DNA of 64,000 nt from Hyaloperonospora brassicae (Eukaryota; Oomycota; Peronosporomycetes; Peronosporales; Peronosporaceae). Made by a program: the position numbers and the translations under genes. Where the stretch lies: NCBI GenBank assembly GCA_947650285.1, contig CANTFL010000435.1, positions 124,001-188,000 on the forward strand, in the 5' to 3' direction. The notes under the pieces were generated by a model, which was not told the origin of the DNA, searched no databases, and saw only the letters and a program-made list of their open reading frames with translations. This document shows positions 22,270 through 32,149 of this stretch, piece by piece (position 1 is the first letter of the stretch; every line of letters begins with the position of its first letter).

Positions 22270-22330
22270 CGGTGAGCTGCCTGAGAACCCGTCTCGGTCT
22301 CAGTAAACACCGTTGCCGACCGAATATCGG

Positions 22331-23410
22331 TCACATACTCGTCCTCTGTGCAAGTATGCAGATCTGCTTGACTTTGCCACTACGCAGATCACGCAAGAAC
22401 CGTTTCGGTTCTAGCGTTGGCAATTGAGTTATCTCCGAAGTCAACTTCGGAGGCACAATCAGATCAAGCGTATAAGCGCCTACGCTTGATCCGTCATGAA
22501 CCAAGACGTTCAACGTCTCGGTTTCTTCCTGGGAACTTGCTTCCACAGGTTGCTGAGGGCCTAATTTCTCAGCAAGCGACTCTTGAGGAATTCCTTCCTC
22601 AAGTACGTGGGGACTTATTCCCTCGACGTCTTCCGACTGTGGCTGTGCAACCACAGTCAGGAACCGATCATCTACGGTCGACTCTCCAGTCGACCTAGGA
22701 TTTTCATGTTGCCCCTTGAGGGCAACAGACTTCTTTCTTCTAAGATGCTGCCCGCTAGGCATGCATCCATGTCCCGGTCCACTCGACTTATTCGAGTGGT
22801 GAACCTTCGGCGCAGCCTGTACTTCTGTACAGCCGCCGGGAGCTTGCTCCACAGTGTAGTGATCAACTACACTGTGATCTTGTGCAGTCGTGCTAATGAC
22901 CGTACCGCAAGTGAGTCCATCGCACTCACTCGCAGAACATCCACACGCTTGTGGACGCTCCAAGATGTTCATCAGATGGCCATCTGATGAACAAGCGGCA
23001 GGCATCTTCACGGATCGATGCTGCCAGCTCACTCTTGGCTCGTACTTTCTGAGCCAAGGTAATCCCAGGATGACATCAAATTTGTCATCCAGATCTAGTA
23101 CGATGAAGTCATCATCGTACTGTTCGCCCTCTAACGTGTAGTGGATTCCTACTACACGTTTCTCAACAGTTATCGATGCGCCTGTTGCAAGGCGCACCGT
23201 CATCCTTGTGAGGGGAATGTCGCGCTCAACGAACTTGAGCCTACGACCCTCTAGTGACTGGCGACGAACAAAGTTGTTCGACGCCCCACAGTCTACTAGG
23301 GCACGAAGCGACAAATCATTTGTCGCTTCCAACTTCAAGGTGATGAGCGAAACGTCATCACCAGGTGCAGAGACACACAATGATTGTGTATCTGGAGCAA
23401 CTTTCGTCAA
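22331..23410 (-). CDS. Retropepsin region of element 1 (pol segment)
   Basis: The aspartic-protease core reads LRALVDCGASNNFVRR (about 23260-23310), followed by the FDVILGLPWL block near 23070. A Cys-rich and Ser/Glu-rich linker and TLDLIVPPKLTSEITQ near 22450 lead to RT. The open frame actually extends to the right of 23410 and overlaps the end of gag in the -1 frame, which supports expression by ribosomal frameshifting (see 23443-23482). It ends at a premature stop after KQIC near 22370. The deletion in element 2 removes exactly this protease. Confidence 0.85.
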   Translation of the reverse strand: MTKVAPDTQSLCVSAPGDDVSLITLKLEATNDLSLRALVDCGASNNFVRRQSLEGRRLKFVERDIPLTRMTVRLATGASITVEKRVVGIHYTLEGEQYDDDFIVLDLDDKFDVILGLPWLRKYEPRVSWQHRSVKMPAACSSDGHLMNILERPQACGCSASECDGLTCGTVISTTAQDHSVVDHYTVEQAPGGCTEVQAAPKVHHSNKSSGPGHGCMPSGQHLRRKKSVALKGQHENPRSTGESTVDDRFLTVVAQPQSEDVEGISPHVLEEGIPQESLAEKLGPQQPVEASSQEETETLNVLVHDGSSVGAYTLDLIVPPKLTSEITQLPTLEPKRFLRDLRSGKVKQICILAQRTSM

Positions 23411-23442
23411 GGGATTTGCAAATTCTCTTGAGGTTGCTGGAT

Positions 23443-23482
23443 CAGTAGGGCGCTCCGCCCCTACTGACCCCGACCATTTTTT
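23443..23482 (-). promoter_or_regulatory. Candidate -1 ribosomal frameshift signal, gag to pol
   Basis: On the - strand the gag codons run ..tca aaa aat.., giving the slippery heptamer A AAA AAT (plus positions 23476-23482). Nine nucleotides later a stem-loop with 8-bp arms follows (CAGTAGGG and CCCTACTG, 23443-23466). The gag stop TAG is at 23461-23463. Slipping back one base continues into the protease frame without a stop. The layout is that of retroviral -1 frameshifting. Caution: hairpins are everywhere in this element, so the stem alone means little. Confidence 0.6.
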
Positions 23483-24615
23483 GATGGTCCGTCTCGCTGT
23501 TGCGGCTTCGCAACAGCGCTGGACCCACGCCCATTGCCCTTTCTGGCAAAAGGTCGTCCATTTCGCTCAGTACTGCTTGGTACTGGGCGTGGAGCACTAC
23601 ACTCGTATGCGTATTGCCCTAACTTCTGACAGCGATTGCACCTCTGCAATCGCTTGTTGTTTGTAGAGCGAGGTCTCTCGCTCTCAACATAGCAGAGGTC
23701 CATTGGTTCTGGACCTCCGATCTCTTGTCGTCTCGGTGGACGGTAAGAGTTTGAGCTAGCATCAGCCTGTCTCATGCTAAAGTCTTCCTGTTCCGCGGCT
23801 GATATCGCTTCTTCAAGCGTATTCAGCTCAAGGCGGAACAGGTGGCTCCTGACGGGCCCTTCTGCGAGCCCTTGCATGAACACCGTAATCAACGTGTGTT
23901 CATGGACTGGGTTGGCAGTTATACTACTCGCAAGGAGTCGTATATGTTGTGCGTAAGCGTGCACATCACGCTTACCCTGCTTGAGTTTCAGGAGCTCTGA
24001 GCGAGCCCTGAACTCAGCACGTGGCGGCTCAAACGTTTGTCTGAGCCGGGACTTGAAGTCATCTAGCGACCTAAACACATTTGGGTCGCTACTCTCGAGT
24101 CCCAGGGACCAAGTTTTGGCACGCCCTGCCAAGTGGGTCTGAGCAACTGTGAGTTTCATTTGCTCATCTTCGACGCAACGAGCCCTTAGGGCTCTGTCGA
24201 GTTCGACAAACCATAGTAACAGGGAGTCCTCCGGGACTCCACTGTACTTGGAGATGTCGACTTTCATGACTTCGGGACGACGCGCATGCGCCGTCCCGCC
24301 CACAGCAGCATGGAATTGCTGCTGTCTCAACAGCTCCGTCTGTTGAGCACCGAGTTCTCTCAACTGCTCGGCCTGTTGAGAGCCTTGCTGGTGAAGCAAG
24401 GCTACTTTCTCCCTCTCGAGAGCAAGTTCATTCTGAATGAACTTGGCGATAGCGGCATGTTGTTGGTCTCTGTCTAGAGACTCCAACATGGTGCTAATGG
24501 CGGACTCGCCTACGGTAGAACTCATTCGTTCTACCGCACCCCATTCGATGTCACTCAAATGGGTAAACCCTTCACGCGTGGCGTGAAAGGTCTCTTCTTC
24601 ATCCAACATGTTCAT
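23461..24615 (-). CDS. Gag of element 1
   Basis: The 384-codon capsid/nucleocapsid protein starts at an ATG 42 bp from the primer site. Residues ~1-110 form a helical N-terminal part with Gln-rich coiled segments (QQGSQQAEQLRELGAQQTEL). Residues ~115-300 are the gypsy Gag core (MKVDISKYSG, DSLLLWFVELDRAL, LAGRAKTWSLGL, VFMQGLAEGPVR). A single zinc knuckle (CNRCQKLGQYAYEC, residues ~335-348) and a basic Arg/Gly/Lys tail follow. The knuckle has Gln where the metal-binding His belongs; element 2 keeps His there. Packaging may therefore be impaired. Confidence 0.9.
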   Translation of the reverse strand: MNMLDEEETFHATREGFTHLSDIEWGAVERMSSTVGESAISTMLESLDRDQQHAAIAKFIQNELALEREKVALLHQQGSQQAEQLRELGAQQTELLRQQQFHAAVGGTAHARRPEVMKVDISKYSGVPEDSLLLWFVELDRALRARCVEDEQMKLTVAQTHLAGRAKTWSLGLESSDPNVFRSLDDFKSRLRQTFEPPRAEFRARSELLKLKQGKRDVHAYAQHIRLLASSITANPVHEHTLITVFMQGLAEGPVRSHLFRLELNTLEEAISAAEQEDFSMRQADASSNSYRPPRRQEIGGPEPMDLCYVESERPRSTNNKRLQRCNRCQKLGQYAYECSAPRPVPSSTERNGRPFARKGNGRGSSAVAKPQQRDGPSKNGRGQ

Positions 24616-24645
24616 GTTGGATGATGTGGTCCTTGGAAGGACTAC

Positions 24646-24657
24646 AAAGTGCTACCA
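24646..24657 (-). other. Primer-binding site of element 1
   Basis: On the - strand TGGTAGCACTTT begins 2 nt inside the 5' LTR. Its first eight bases match the complement of the 3' end of initiator tRNA-Met. The identical string is at 26160-26171 in element 2. Confidence 0.75.
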
Positions 24658-24659
24658 GG

Positions 24660-25050
24660 TGTAACGGGGCACACCCTTGCGTAACTTAACGCAAGGGATT
24701 TGGGTGCCCCGACGGACGTACACGTGGCAAGCGAGGAAGCGTAGGTAGGGTAAAAGTAGAACTGTTATATTAATAAATTAAGTCTTTAAACTACTGTCTC
24801 TTCGTTTGACTTAATTCAATTATACTAATATAACTGCATGTATGGTGACGTCTCGTCACCACTCATTGCGCGCGTCTTGCGGCGATTGGTGGGTTGATAT
24901 CATCACGATATCAACCAATGAACAGACCCTTTGGTCGACCCTTCAATATCACCACTTTGGTGATATTGTTTTAAAGAATATCCATCTTTATATTCTTTAT
25001 TGTCACTTTCCTTAAAGTGACAATTTCATGTAACGGGCTGCCCCGTTACA
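24660..25050 (-). repeat. Element 1, 5' LTR (right)
   Basis: The 391-bp LTR starts TGTAACGGGGCA and ends TGCCCCGTTACA, giving a perfect 12-bp terminal inverted repeat. It is nearly identical to 17066-17456. As the upstream LTR of a leftward-reading element it would hold the promoter. I cannot locate a transcription start. Confidence 0.95.
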
Positions 25051-25719
25051 TTTAGCCCACGAGCAGCCAGTAAATGGCAGTTTACGCCGTGTTCTCGATT
25101 ATGCCGTTTGAATGTCGTAGGTATCACAGCAGCCTGACGTTATACGATCGCACTGTAGGTAATTTAGCTACAGCTTTGCGCGCAAGGGACCTAAGCAGTT
25201 GTAATTTGTAGCCCAAGGGACGGGGTCGCGCGAAACCACATTCTTTTAAAGCGGTACTTTGAATACAAGGATGGTGTTGACCGTCTAGCGGATCTTAACG
25301 TGCCCGCAGGTGCGCATCAGTTCCAATCACAGAGTGGTGTAATATCGTGAAAAGAACGCAGCGATGCACAGTTGCGTGGCTATTGTGCACGACCGGCGCG
25401 CCCTTGATGCGTGTACGCTTTTAAAACGACTGTGTTTCTCTAAGCCAGCTCTGGCGCAAATGTCACAAGGTCAAAGGTCTTACATGCTAGTGACATCCGT
25501 CACACTCTGAGTCAGCACGAGGGATAAGGAAGACACCCCGTTGCGTCACATGATGTCAGCCAATCAATAGCTCGTCTTCGCCTCAAGTCATATCAACCGC
25601 AATGTATGCTGACTACTTGCAAGGTAAAATATGCAGAGTGATTATGCTATTACAAAATGTACGTTTACAGCACTGCCTATGGAACTGTGTAATGCAACTT
25701 GAGAAAAAAGGACCGCTTT
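25051..25719. repeat. Segmental duplication copy A, part 3
   Basis: This is collinear with 36558-37226 of copy B with a handful of differences. It begins with the second tttag (25051-25055) and ends at GACCGCTTT, directly against the 5' LTR of element 2. There is no open frame of note. Confidence 0.9.
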
Positions 25720-26157
25720 TGTAACGTTGTAGCCCGTTAATGATATTGTAACATAGGATAATATGACTATAGAGAATATTACGTTGAATATTCTTTCAAC
25801 AGTATCACAAGCATGGTGATATTGTTGGGATGACCGAAGATTCTACTCATTGGTTGATATCGCGATGATGTCAACCCACCAATCGCTGCTAGACGCGCGC
25901 AATGGGTGGTGAGTAGACGTCATTATACGTTTAATGACATTAGTATAATTGAGTCAGGACAAACAGAGACATAAGAGTGATAGGACTTTATTATATTAAC
26001 TATCAGTTTTACTTATTCCAGAGACTAGTGTGTTCACTAGTCTCCTTTACTTCCTCTGTGCAAATCTACACTTAGCTGGGCACTGACTATCACTGTTGTC
26101 AGTGCTAGTAAACTCAGTACTAGTTGACCAGTATGTAGTCGTCGGTGCCCCGTTACA
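25720..26157 (+). repeat. Element 2, 5' LTR
   Basis: The 438-bp LTR starts TGTAACGTTGTAGCCCG and ends GGTGCCCCGTTACA. It shares the core around GACGCGCGCAAT (25890-25902) with all other LTRs in the window. It differs from the 3' LTR at about three positions. Confidence 0.95.
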
Positions 26158-26159
26158 CG

Positions 26160-26175
26160 TGGTAGCACTTTGTAG
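26160..26175 (+). other. Primer-binding site of element 2
   Basis: TGGTAGCACTTTGTAG lies 2 nt after the 5' LTR and is identical to the site in element 1. Confidence 0.75.
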
Positions 26176-26207
26176 TCCGTCCAAGGACCACACTCGCATC
26201 GCCCAAC

Positions 26208-27140
26208 ATGAACATGTTGGAAGAAGTCGAAGGCGACAATTTTCACGGAACCCGTCAAAGCTATTTCCATTTGAGCGATGTCGAATGGAGTGCGATCGAA
26301 CGAATGAGTTCGACCGTTGGCGAAGAAGCTATCTGGGCCATGCGATCCACAAAATATAGAGACCAGCAGCATACCGTCATTAGCAAATTCTTGCAACGAG
26401 AACTTGATGATTCGCGAGCGCAGGTGACCTTGCTGCAACAACAAGATCACCAGCGGAACGAAGAAATGAGACAGTTTCAGTCCGCGCAGTCGACACGGGA
26501 GCGTCGACCGGGGTCTCTAAGGTTAGAGATCTCCAAGTATTACGGAGCCGAGAACGACTCCCTGTTAAGATGATTCGTCGAAGTCGGCGATGCCATCGAG
26601 GCCCGTCGCATCGACGATGAGCGAACGCAAGTTGCATTTACTAAGTCGTACTTGGCAGGGGACACCAGGAATTGGTCCGTGAATCATAAGTTGTACGACG
26701 AAAACGTGTTTGGGTCGTTGAGGATCTTCAAGAACCTGCTCAGCGAGACGTTTAAGCCTCCTAGAGAAGAGTTCAAAACACTATCTGAACTCCTCGGAAT
26801 TAAACAGGGTAAGCGTAAGGTTCACGCTTACTCTCAGCACGTACGCTACCTCGCAAGCTGCATGGTAGTGAACCCAGTGAGTAAATTTGTGTTTTTCACA
26901 ATATTCATTCAAGGGCTGTACGATGGTCCCGTCAAAGACCACCTGTTCTGCGGAAAGGTAAAGACGCTCTCCGAAGCAATCTTCACTGCGGAGCAGGAAG
27001 ACTATAGTGTAAGACAGTCTCACATTACACTGACCCCCTTTCGTCCTCAGAGACGATCAGTGGTCGGAGGTCCAGAGCCAATGGATCTCTGTAATGTTGA
27101 GGGCGAGAAACTCGCCCTGCGAATGACAAGCGATTGGTGA
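26208..27140 (+). pseudogene. Gag of element 2, interrupted
   Basis: It starts at the same position as the element 1 gag (MNMLEEVEGDNFHGTRQS) and stays homologous through the gag core. A TGA at 26571-26573 replaces the conserved Trp of the LLLWFVE block. The same frame resumes after it and runs to 27140, where a frameshift occurs just before the zinc knuckle (EPMDLCNVE, then out of frame). The Gln-rich segment seen in element 1 is shorter here. Confidence 0.85.
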
Positions 27141-27141
27141 G

Positions 27142-27489
27142 ATGCAACGCTGTCATAAACTGGGACACTACGCATATGAATGCAGTGTCTTGGTTAATTA
27201 TGGATCAAGCGTAGGCACTCACACGCTTGATCTGATTGTGCCTCCGAAACTAACTTCGGAGATAACTCAATTTCAGAAGCTAGAACCGAAACGGTTCTTG
27301 CGTGATCTTTGCAGTGGCAAAGTCAAGCAGATCTGTGCGCTCGTCGCGGAGGACGAGTACGATACCGATGTTCGATCGACAACGGTGTCTACTGAGACCG
27401 AGGTGGTTCTCAGCAGTTCATCGATGGACGAAAGAGTCATCGATGAGAAGACTCGGATTGTGCGATACACGTCTGAATCCTGGGAGTAA
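27142..27489 (+). pseudogene. Zinc knuckle fused to RT leader by a protease deletion, element 2
   Basis: The frame reads CHKLGHYAYEC, the knuckle with its His intact. It then jumps straight to the segment that in element 1 lies after the protease (SVGTHTLDLIVPPKLTSEIT). About 1.1 kb of gag tail and the whole retropepsin are missing. The frame ends at a TAA (27487-27489) in the SWE-LQ block, where element 1 encodes Ser. Confidence 0.85.
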
Positions 27490-28836
27490 CTTCAGGCAAA
27501 TCCTTTGTATAAGGATTTGATCGAATTCAAGGACGTGTTCCCTGAATCGGTACCTTGCAATTTCAGACAGGGCTCGAAGTACCGTGTCATGAAGCAGTGG
27601 CCGCTGCCTCGTGAACAAGTACTAGCGATCGACAAGTTCTTTGCCGATCGCTTAGCAGCGAGCCATGTGAGGGAATCAACATCCCCTCACAGCTCTCCGA
27701 CCTTCTGTGTGCAAAAGACCACAGGGGGATGGTGGATAGTGCACGCATTCAATAAGTTGAATGCTGCAACGGTACCGGCTCAGACGCCGATACCGAGGAA
27801 GGACGTAATCATAGATGGTATGTCAAAGAGTACCATCTTTTCGTCCATGGATCTGATGGATGGGTTCTATCAGATCCTCATGCGTGAACGGGACATCCCG
27901 TAAACAGCAGTGGGCACCCCCAACGGTATGTTGTGGGAGTGGCTAGTGATGCCACAGGGGCTGAGTAATGCCCCTGCTACTTTCAACAGATGTGTTACAA
28001 ATCTGTTGAGACCGGTGCGAGACTTCGCACCGAGTTACTTCGACGATGTGTTCGTCCATAGCCGGGCTATGGACGGAAAGAGGGACGTTGAAGTTCACAG
28101 AACTCACGTTTGTCAGGTTCTTCAACTTATGCGGAAACATAAAATGTATGCCAATCTCAAGAAGTGTATATTCGCGGCAAGCGAAATACCACTTCTTGGG
28201 TGCATCGTGGGTAAACACGGCGTACGCCCTGATCCCGAAAAGATCAAGGCGATCACCGACTGGCCAGTGCCAGTCGATGTCAAGGGACTAAGGAAGTTCC
28301 TTGGTCTAGCGGCGTACTTACACAAGTACTCGCGCAATTACGCCGAAATGACTGTTCATCTTTCTTGATTGCTCAAGAAAGGTGTCAAGTGGTCATGGGA
28401 CGCTGACTGTCCGCGTTCATTTGAAAGCATCAAGCAAAGCTTGATTCAATCGCCCATCTTGGCGATTGCAGATCAGGACAGACCTTTTCATGTGGTCTGT
28501 GACGCCAGCGATTTTGCAATCGGCTGTGCGTTAATGCAGTTCGATGCAGATGGCGCGGAGCGCGTCATCTGTTATCAGTCGCGTCAGCTGCAAACAGCTG
28601 AGCGTAATTACCCAGTGCATAAAAAAGAGCTCCTTGCCATTAAATATGCACTGGCTAAGTTCCGAGTCAATCTCCTCGAAGATAGACCGTTCATCGTATA
28701 TACGGACAAAGCGATACTACGCACGGCCGTAAACCGTCCTCACCTCTCGCAACAAATAGCGAGGTGGCTGTCTTTCTTCAGCGGAGTACAACTTCTCCGT
28801 AGTGTACAAACTAGGACGACTGAACTTCTTCGCTGA
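27490..28836 (+). pseudogene. Reverse transcriptase-RNase H of element 2, interrupted
   Basis: It is closely similar to the element 1 RT, with MDLMDGFYQILM, LVMPQGLSNAPATF and YFDDVFVHS all present. There is a small deletion near 27560 (the segment between ESVPC and GSKYR), a TAA at 27901-27903 and a TGA at 28366-28368 that replaces a Cys codon. RNase H follows (VVCDASDFAIG, KKELLAIKYAL) and is shifted out of frame near 28780. Confidence 0.9.
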
Positions 28837-29961
28837 TGCGTTATCAAGTCAGCGTGATCTCGAGCCGACTACACCAGTCAAATAGTGAGGCCTTGCCAAC
28901 TATTGTTGCGCTGTCAGTCAGCGTGCCGTCATCGCCTTTACTCGACGACGTGCGGAAGGCGTACGAAGAGGATATAAAATCTCTTCCTTTCGATGGGTCA
29001 TCTTGCAAACCCATCCCGGAAATTCCTGTCAGCATTTGTCGGCTCTATCCCTTCCTCTTCTGGATCGGTACACGATTCACAATGGCCTGCTGTACTACAC
29101 AGCAGTTTCCGACGATACACCTCGTGACTTCGTTACCAATCATGATGATTTGCGTTTACGCATCATGTTCGAATGTCACGATGCACCCTCAGGCGGGCAT
29201 CATGGTAGGGAAAAGACCTTACTTACGGTAATTCGTAACTTTTACTGGCCCCGCTGGTAACACAGTTTGTCCGGAAGTACATTCGTTCTTGCGAAGTCTG
29301 TAAACGGGTAAAGCCTAGCCCTTCATCCCGTGCGCCACTACAACCTCTGTCTGTCCCGGCAGGGTGTTGGGAGTCCGTTTCCATGTACTTTGTCTTCTGG
29401 TTTCCTAAAGACACTTACAAGAATAATGGTATTCTTGTATTTGTAGATCGTTTCAGCAAGATGGTGCATCTTGCTGCGGGCTTCGAGTCGATAACGGCTC
29501 AAGGCAATTCGCGTGGCTTCATCGACACAGTGTTTCGACTCCACGGATTACCCCGCGAACTCGTGTCCGACCGTGACCCTCGGTTCATGGCGGAGTTTTG
29601 TCAATCCGTGTACCAAACATCGAGAACAAGGTTGGCGATGTCAACCTCTGATCATCCCGAAACAAATGGTCTGACAGAACGTGCAAACCGATCCCTCGAA
29701 GAAATACTTCGAGGGTACGTTCACTCCTTTTCGAGTTGGAGTGAGTTCTTGCCGATGGTCGAATTTGCCATAAACAATTCCGTGCATGCGTCAGCAACGC
29801 ATACTCCATCTTACGTGGATGGCTTATGCCACCCACGTATCCCCTCCCTGATACAGAGTGACTCTGAGATAAGGGGGGAGGGACTCGCTCGAGCAAAAAT
29901 CGTTTTGGCTCTTGCTCATCACGTATCATCGCTGACGCTCATACATTTGACGCCGATGTAG
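28837..29961 (+). pseudogene. Integrase of element 2, interrupted
   Basis: The zinc-binding half can be read around 29100-29260 (LRLRIMFECHDAPSGGHHGREK). The core follows at 29383-29961, with FWFPKD, ILVFVDRFSKMVHLA, LVSDRDPRFMAEF and TNGLTERANRSLEE, preserving the catalytic Asp and Glu. Frameshifts separate the parts. Confidence 0.88.
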
Positions 29962-30077
29962 ATGATAAATTAATCGTAGAGCTTGATATTAGCAGTAGCG
30001 ATGACGCTGCTGCTACATCAGACAATGATGACGATGCTGAGATATTCAGCATCGTCAATGATCACACCAGCAAGGAA

Positions 30078-30497
30078 ATGGATACCCTCGCTGAAGATAA
30101 GAAGAACCTCTTAGCAGTGCACACAAGGCGGACTGAAAGACACAACAACGAGTCAGCAGAGAACTTTCTATTGACTCGAGAAGCGGTATTCCTTTTCGTT
30201 CAGGACCCCATCTCTAACGCGGTGGACCATCTAAAACGGAACAAATACAAGAAAGGAAGAGTAACTGTTATTTTATTTAAGGTTAACGGCATTGTACTAC
30301 TGTCTCCGGTAAACCTACCTAGACATGCAGTCACTAATGTTGGCAGGAGTAAACTACCGCCGAAATACAGTGGTCCCTTTCGTTTATTGCACCGCAGAGT
30401 CAATTTATACACGAATGAGTTGCCTCGAAGGATGCGCACGCATCCTACGGTCTATGTTCGTCGTCTCCGCCCATACTATCAATATGAGGTTTCTTAG
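30078..30497 (+). pseudogene. Integrase tail of element 2
   Basis: A 139-codon segment similar to the integrase C-terminal region of element 1 ([38 protein letters not shown]). It stops at 30495-30497. Relics of the chromodomain end can be followed further right (VEGLVHQYDETH near 30990-31035) but out of frame. Confidence 0.8.
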
Positions 30498-32028
30498 GAG
30501 AACGGAGACAGCCGCCACGCTCAAGAATTACCATCAGATTATTTTGATCACGCACCAAACTCGCATGTTGGTCCTTCAGCAATGCCCTCTCGCGACGAGC
30601 TGCCTCTGGGTCGTCGCGCAAGTGACTGGTCATGCGTTCGTTCTCAAGCTGACCGAACGCGAATGCAATCAGGCTTTCTACCGATCGGTCTGGAAACGTC
30701 GCACGATCTTCAGCAAGTCGTGTTATCGATTGAACTCATGCTCTACGTCCTCCCTCAACTCGGTCAGGTAATGTTCAAGGAGTCAACGATCTCCGCCGAG
30801 CCCGGCTGCTGAGCCGGACCTCGTCTTTCCACCACCACCGGAACAACTGGTGGATTCTCACGGTGGTCGACGCTTTCACGTGGGACGCATCTTGAATTAC
30901 CGCGTAAAGAGTGGGGAGCGGACAAGTTAGCTTGTCCGCTAGCGTGGGCATTAACGATCGTATGAAATCGAGGAACATCGATCCCAGCTGATGACTGATG
31001 TTGAGGGTCTCGTCCACCAGTACGACGAGACTCATCTGATTGGATCTCGATCTCATCGGTAAACACGCGCTTTTGGCGCTTGTAGACGGATTGCAAGTTT
31101 GCAATCGCGTCCCGCATCTCAGCCAAGATGTGTGCCCTTCCTTAGGGGAAACTTAGGGAATAAACATCCCTATGTGCACGTTGCGAGTTGTCTACACAAC
31201 ATGCACAAGGATCTCCACAAGTGAGGCAAGGAATGCCTGCCTCACTCGACAAACGATGCAGCCGGTACCTTGGACCGGTTGGCGCTAGCTTTTCAAACTT
31301 GATGCGCACCGCTTCAAGGTTTTGGAGCCATCTATCTCGTCCAAAATTCTTGACATTGTGGACAAACGCGTTCCATGCTGCCAAAAGCGACGCCTTGTCG
31401 CAATTTTGGTAACCATTGTACCATCGATGCTTGAGAAAAGCATCGGGATAAAGGTCTTCTTCAGCGCGAAAGTTCTTCGCGCTGGAACTCAAGCCGTGAA
31501 GATCGCTCGCATCGAATAACTGTATTCGGTAATAGTAGCTTGTCTCAGGAGACAAGCCATTCATGAGCTGTTCAGGCAAACGCCACGGCTTCAGCTCATC
31601 ACGCTTCGACGTGGTATCTGTGCCAGTACCACGGTTATCAGTATGACGACGGCTCGCGCCATCGTCAACGCGCTCGTGCGAGGGCGCACGAGTAGTCGCG
31701 GTGACGAGTAATCATACTCATCACCATATTTATCATCACTGCCGAACAGACTGTGACGCATGTCGCGAGTTCGTGCGTTAGGCACGTCTCTTTATGGACG
31801 AGGCACCGCAGGTGAACGCGATGCCTTTAACGGCTTTTCCGAGCCAGACACATCGGACTCGTCAGAGCAGCTCACCCTTTACTCGAGGTCACTGTGTGCA
31901 TGAGGTGCGATACCACATGCGCCTGCAGCAACACCTGCTGCAGGATGCAAGCGAGCAGCAGACGACGAGTCGTCTACCGCAGTGGCGGGCGCAGCAACAG
32001 GCTCTGTCGTCTTTGGGTCACCCCGCAT
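30445..32028 (-). pseudogene. Decayed antisense ORF of element 2
   Basis: The start codon (32026-32028) is followed by MRGD, as in the 533-codon antisense ORF of element 1, and by an Ala/Ser-rich N-terminus. The central block is well kept at 31142-31579 (PEQLMNGLSPE, KHRWYNGYQNCDK, WNAFVHNVKNFGRD, and a GIPCLTCGDPCACC cysteine set). The coiled-coil end lies near 30445-30640 (RALLKDQHASLVRDQ). Stops and shifts break it. Its presence shows that the antisense protein predates the split of the two elements. Confidence 0.75.
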
Positions 32029-32149
32029 AGACATGTTAAATATGCACGGCAAAGTCAGAATGAATGATTCTGACCAAAAAGTACTCCCCGTCCCGTTGGT
32101 ATTTAACGGGCGGCCATAATGTTTCGATAGTCACACGGTGACTATTAGT

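Larger units (their letters stand above)
17066..25050 (-). mobile_element. Ty3/gypsy chromovirus-type LTR retrotransposon, element 1
   Basis: The 7,985-bp element reads leftward. It has two 391-bp LTRs differing at about two positions, a primer site, gag, protease, RT-RNase H, integrase with chromodomain, a polypurine tract and a 5-bp target duplication. The coding region is nearly intact but carries a TGA in pol, frameshifts near 22370, 22290 and 19740, and a TAA near 19697. A long ORF runs antisense at its 3' end (17593-19194). Its whole length, LTRs and coding DNA alike, is packed with short hairpins (see findings). The low LTR divergence and the empty site in copy B make it a young insertion. 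Confidence 0.95.

Noticed and set aside
23208..23666. 152-codon + strand frame across the gag/protease junction
   Set aside because: It is the shadow of the gag and protease frames on the - strand, with no conserved content and no equivalent in element 2.
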